Program-made: the position numbers and the translations under genes | Assembly (NCBI GenBank): GCA_002335355.1 | Contig: DCTD01000102.1 | Span: 4,419-10,596 of the forward strand | DNA: 6,178 bases | DNA from: Patescibacteria group bacterium UBA1449 | GTDB taxonomy: Bacteria > Patescibacteriota > Microgenomatia > UBA1400 > UBA1449 | Reading direction: 5' to 3' | The notes under the pieces: model-generated | Database searches by the model: none | Told to the model about the DNA's origin: nothing | What the model saw: the letters and a program-made list of their open reading frames with translations, nothing else | Shown: piece by piece, positions 5,292 to 6,178 of the stretch | How positions within the stretch are numbered: the first letter of the stretch is position 1 | Layout: each line of letters starts with the position of its first letter

Positions 5292-6178
5292 ATGAAATCT
5301 GCTCGAATTCTTTTAACTGTAGCTGTTATGGTTATGTCTATGGTGCTTGCAGCTAGCAGTGCCTCTGCCGAACAACTCGAGAATGCCAAAGATAGTCTTG
5401 CAGACCCAAGAGCTGGCCAATCAACCACTCATACCTTTAGCTGGGAAACAGCAACCGGAGGTAACGTTGGTACGATTGAATTCCGGTTTTGTACTACACC
5501 ATCAGGTGACTGTTCTGTTCCAGGAAGTTTAATCTTAACTTCAGCAACATTAGGTAGTCTTACCGGCTTTGCTGGTACCTGGACAACCGATACAGCTAGA
5601 ACAGCAACAGGGTACCTTATCATGTCAACTGATACACCGGAAAACTCTAACTCTGGTACAGCAATATCAATTCCTGTACAATCAATCACAAATTCAGCTA
5701 TTGATGCATGTGACGCCCAGGCATCTTCTGATACCTGTTATGTTCGGATAAACACTTATTCATCATCGACTGCTGATAACGGCACACCAACTGCAAATGA
5801 TTTAGTTGATGAAACCATTGTGTCCTACACAGTAGTAGCCCCGATTGAGGTGACTGCACGGGTTGATCCTACCTTTACCTTTGTAGTCCAAGCGGTTGAT
5901 TCAGGTATTGTTACTAATGGTATTACTACATCAGTTTCCACTGCCTACAATACCTTACCGTTTGGAAACTTGACAGCTAACGAACCAGAATACGCTGCTC
6001 ATAGATTGTTTGTCACAACAAACACTCAAAGCGGTTATACCGTGCAAATGCAAATGCAGCAACAGATGACAGGAGTTTATTCTGGTAACAACATCGATCC
6101 GTTCAACTATAATGGTGTTACATGGAACGCTCCAGTAGCTTGGACACGACCAAGCGGTTCAACACCAAGTAGTGATAC
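5292..6178 (+). CDS. Exported surface protein of CPR type, 3' end outside window
   Basis: The frame is open for 295 codons to the right edge, so the C-terminus is missing. Residues 1-26 form a signal peptide: a basic start (MKSAR), a hydrophobic core (about 6-20) and ASSASA as the likely signal peptidase I site before Glu27. The mature part is rich in Thr, Ser, Asn and Gly, with beta-strand-like patterning. Region one (about 45-185) has IEFRFCTTPSGDC (62-74) and a second close cysteine pair, C140 and C149, both likely disulfides. Region two (from about 186) begins VTARVDPTFTFVV (187-199) and continues with LPFGNLTA (222-229) and VTTNTQSGYTV (241-251). From memory, such blocks recur in secreted proteins of Candidate Phyla Radiation bacteria, with no assigned function. 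A surface-layer or adhesin-like role is inferred from export, composition and the strong ribosome site. A short Met/Gln run (250-259) follows. Export is well supported; function is unknown. Confidence 0.85.
   Translation, partial: MKSARILLTVAVMVMSMVLAASSASAEQLENAKDSLADPRAGQSTTHTFSWETATGGNVGTIEFRFCTTPSGDCSVPGSLILTSATLGSLTGFAGTWTTDTARTATGYLIMSTDTPENSNSGTAISIPVQSITNSAIDACDAQASSDTCYVRINTYSSSTADNGTPTANDLVDETIVSYTVVAPIEVTARVDPTFTFVVQAVDSGIVTNGITTSVSTAYNTLPFGNLTANEPEYAAHRLFVTTNTQSGYTVQMQMQQQMTGVYSGNNIDPFNYNGVTWNAPVAWTRPSGSTPSSD

Noticed and set aside
5429..5689. Minus-strand frame of 86 codons, and plus-strand frames at 5347-5532 and 5569-5751
   Set aside because: All overlap the surface protein gene, which has a signal peptide, a strong Shine-Dalgarno sequence and a continuous frame.
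6045..6063. Repeated ATGCAA units giving the Met/Gln run in the surface protein
   Set aside because: Only two to three imperfect units; too short to call a repeat element.
5292..6178. The surface protein as substrate of the neighbouring GT-C enzyme
   Set aside because: Two N-x-T sequons (N163, N226) exist, but these are common by chance in such Asn/Thr-rich proteins, and the genes are on opposite strands with two ATPase genes between.

Overview
The window reads as part of a genome from the Candidate Phyla Radiation (Patescibacteria), perhaps near Microgenomates or Saccharibacteria. This rests on three things: moderately AT-rich DNA using the standard bacterial code (no in-frame TGA read as an amino acid), divergent F1 ATP synthase subunits, and a secreted surface protein of a type I associate with that group. 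The assignment is an inference from pattern memory, not a database result.

Layout. Three genes lie on the minus strand and are read right to left: atpA (F1 alpha, 3303-5048), atpG (F1 gamma, 2324-3205), then a very large membrane protein of the GT-C glycosyltransferase type (1-2273), which runs off the left edge without a stop codon. A 243-base divergent intergenic region (5049-5291) separates them from a plus-strand gene (5292-6178) for an exported surface protein, cut off by the right edge. No rRNA, tRNA, CRISPR array, insertion sequence or phage gene was seen.

How the genes fit together. AtpA and AtpG are two of the five F1 subunits of ATP synthase. The usual order is B-E-F-H-A-G-D-C. Here atpA has no atpH upstream and atpG is followed by a glycosyltransferase instead of atpD, so alpha and gamma stand apart from the rest of the complex. 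The GT-C protein probably transfers sugars from a lipid carrier outside the membrane, and the plus-strand protein is exported to the cell surface. Both therefore concern the cell envelope, but nothing in the sequence shows that one acts on the other.

Regulatory DNA. The divergent region is rich in structure: a 16-base imperfect palindrome just upstream of atpA, a hairpin abutting the Shine-Dalgarno sequence of the surface gene that uses the same half-sites as that palindrome, an inverted repeat on the candidate -10 of the surface gene, and a 10-base direct repeat with 21-base spacing. The surface gene has a near-perfect Shine-Dalgarno sequence, while none of the three minus-strand genes has an evident one. 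The most interesting points are the isolated atpA-atpG pair, the extended and altered AtpA, and the shared half-sites between the divergent genes. I found no clear evidence of a new multi-gene system.
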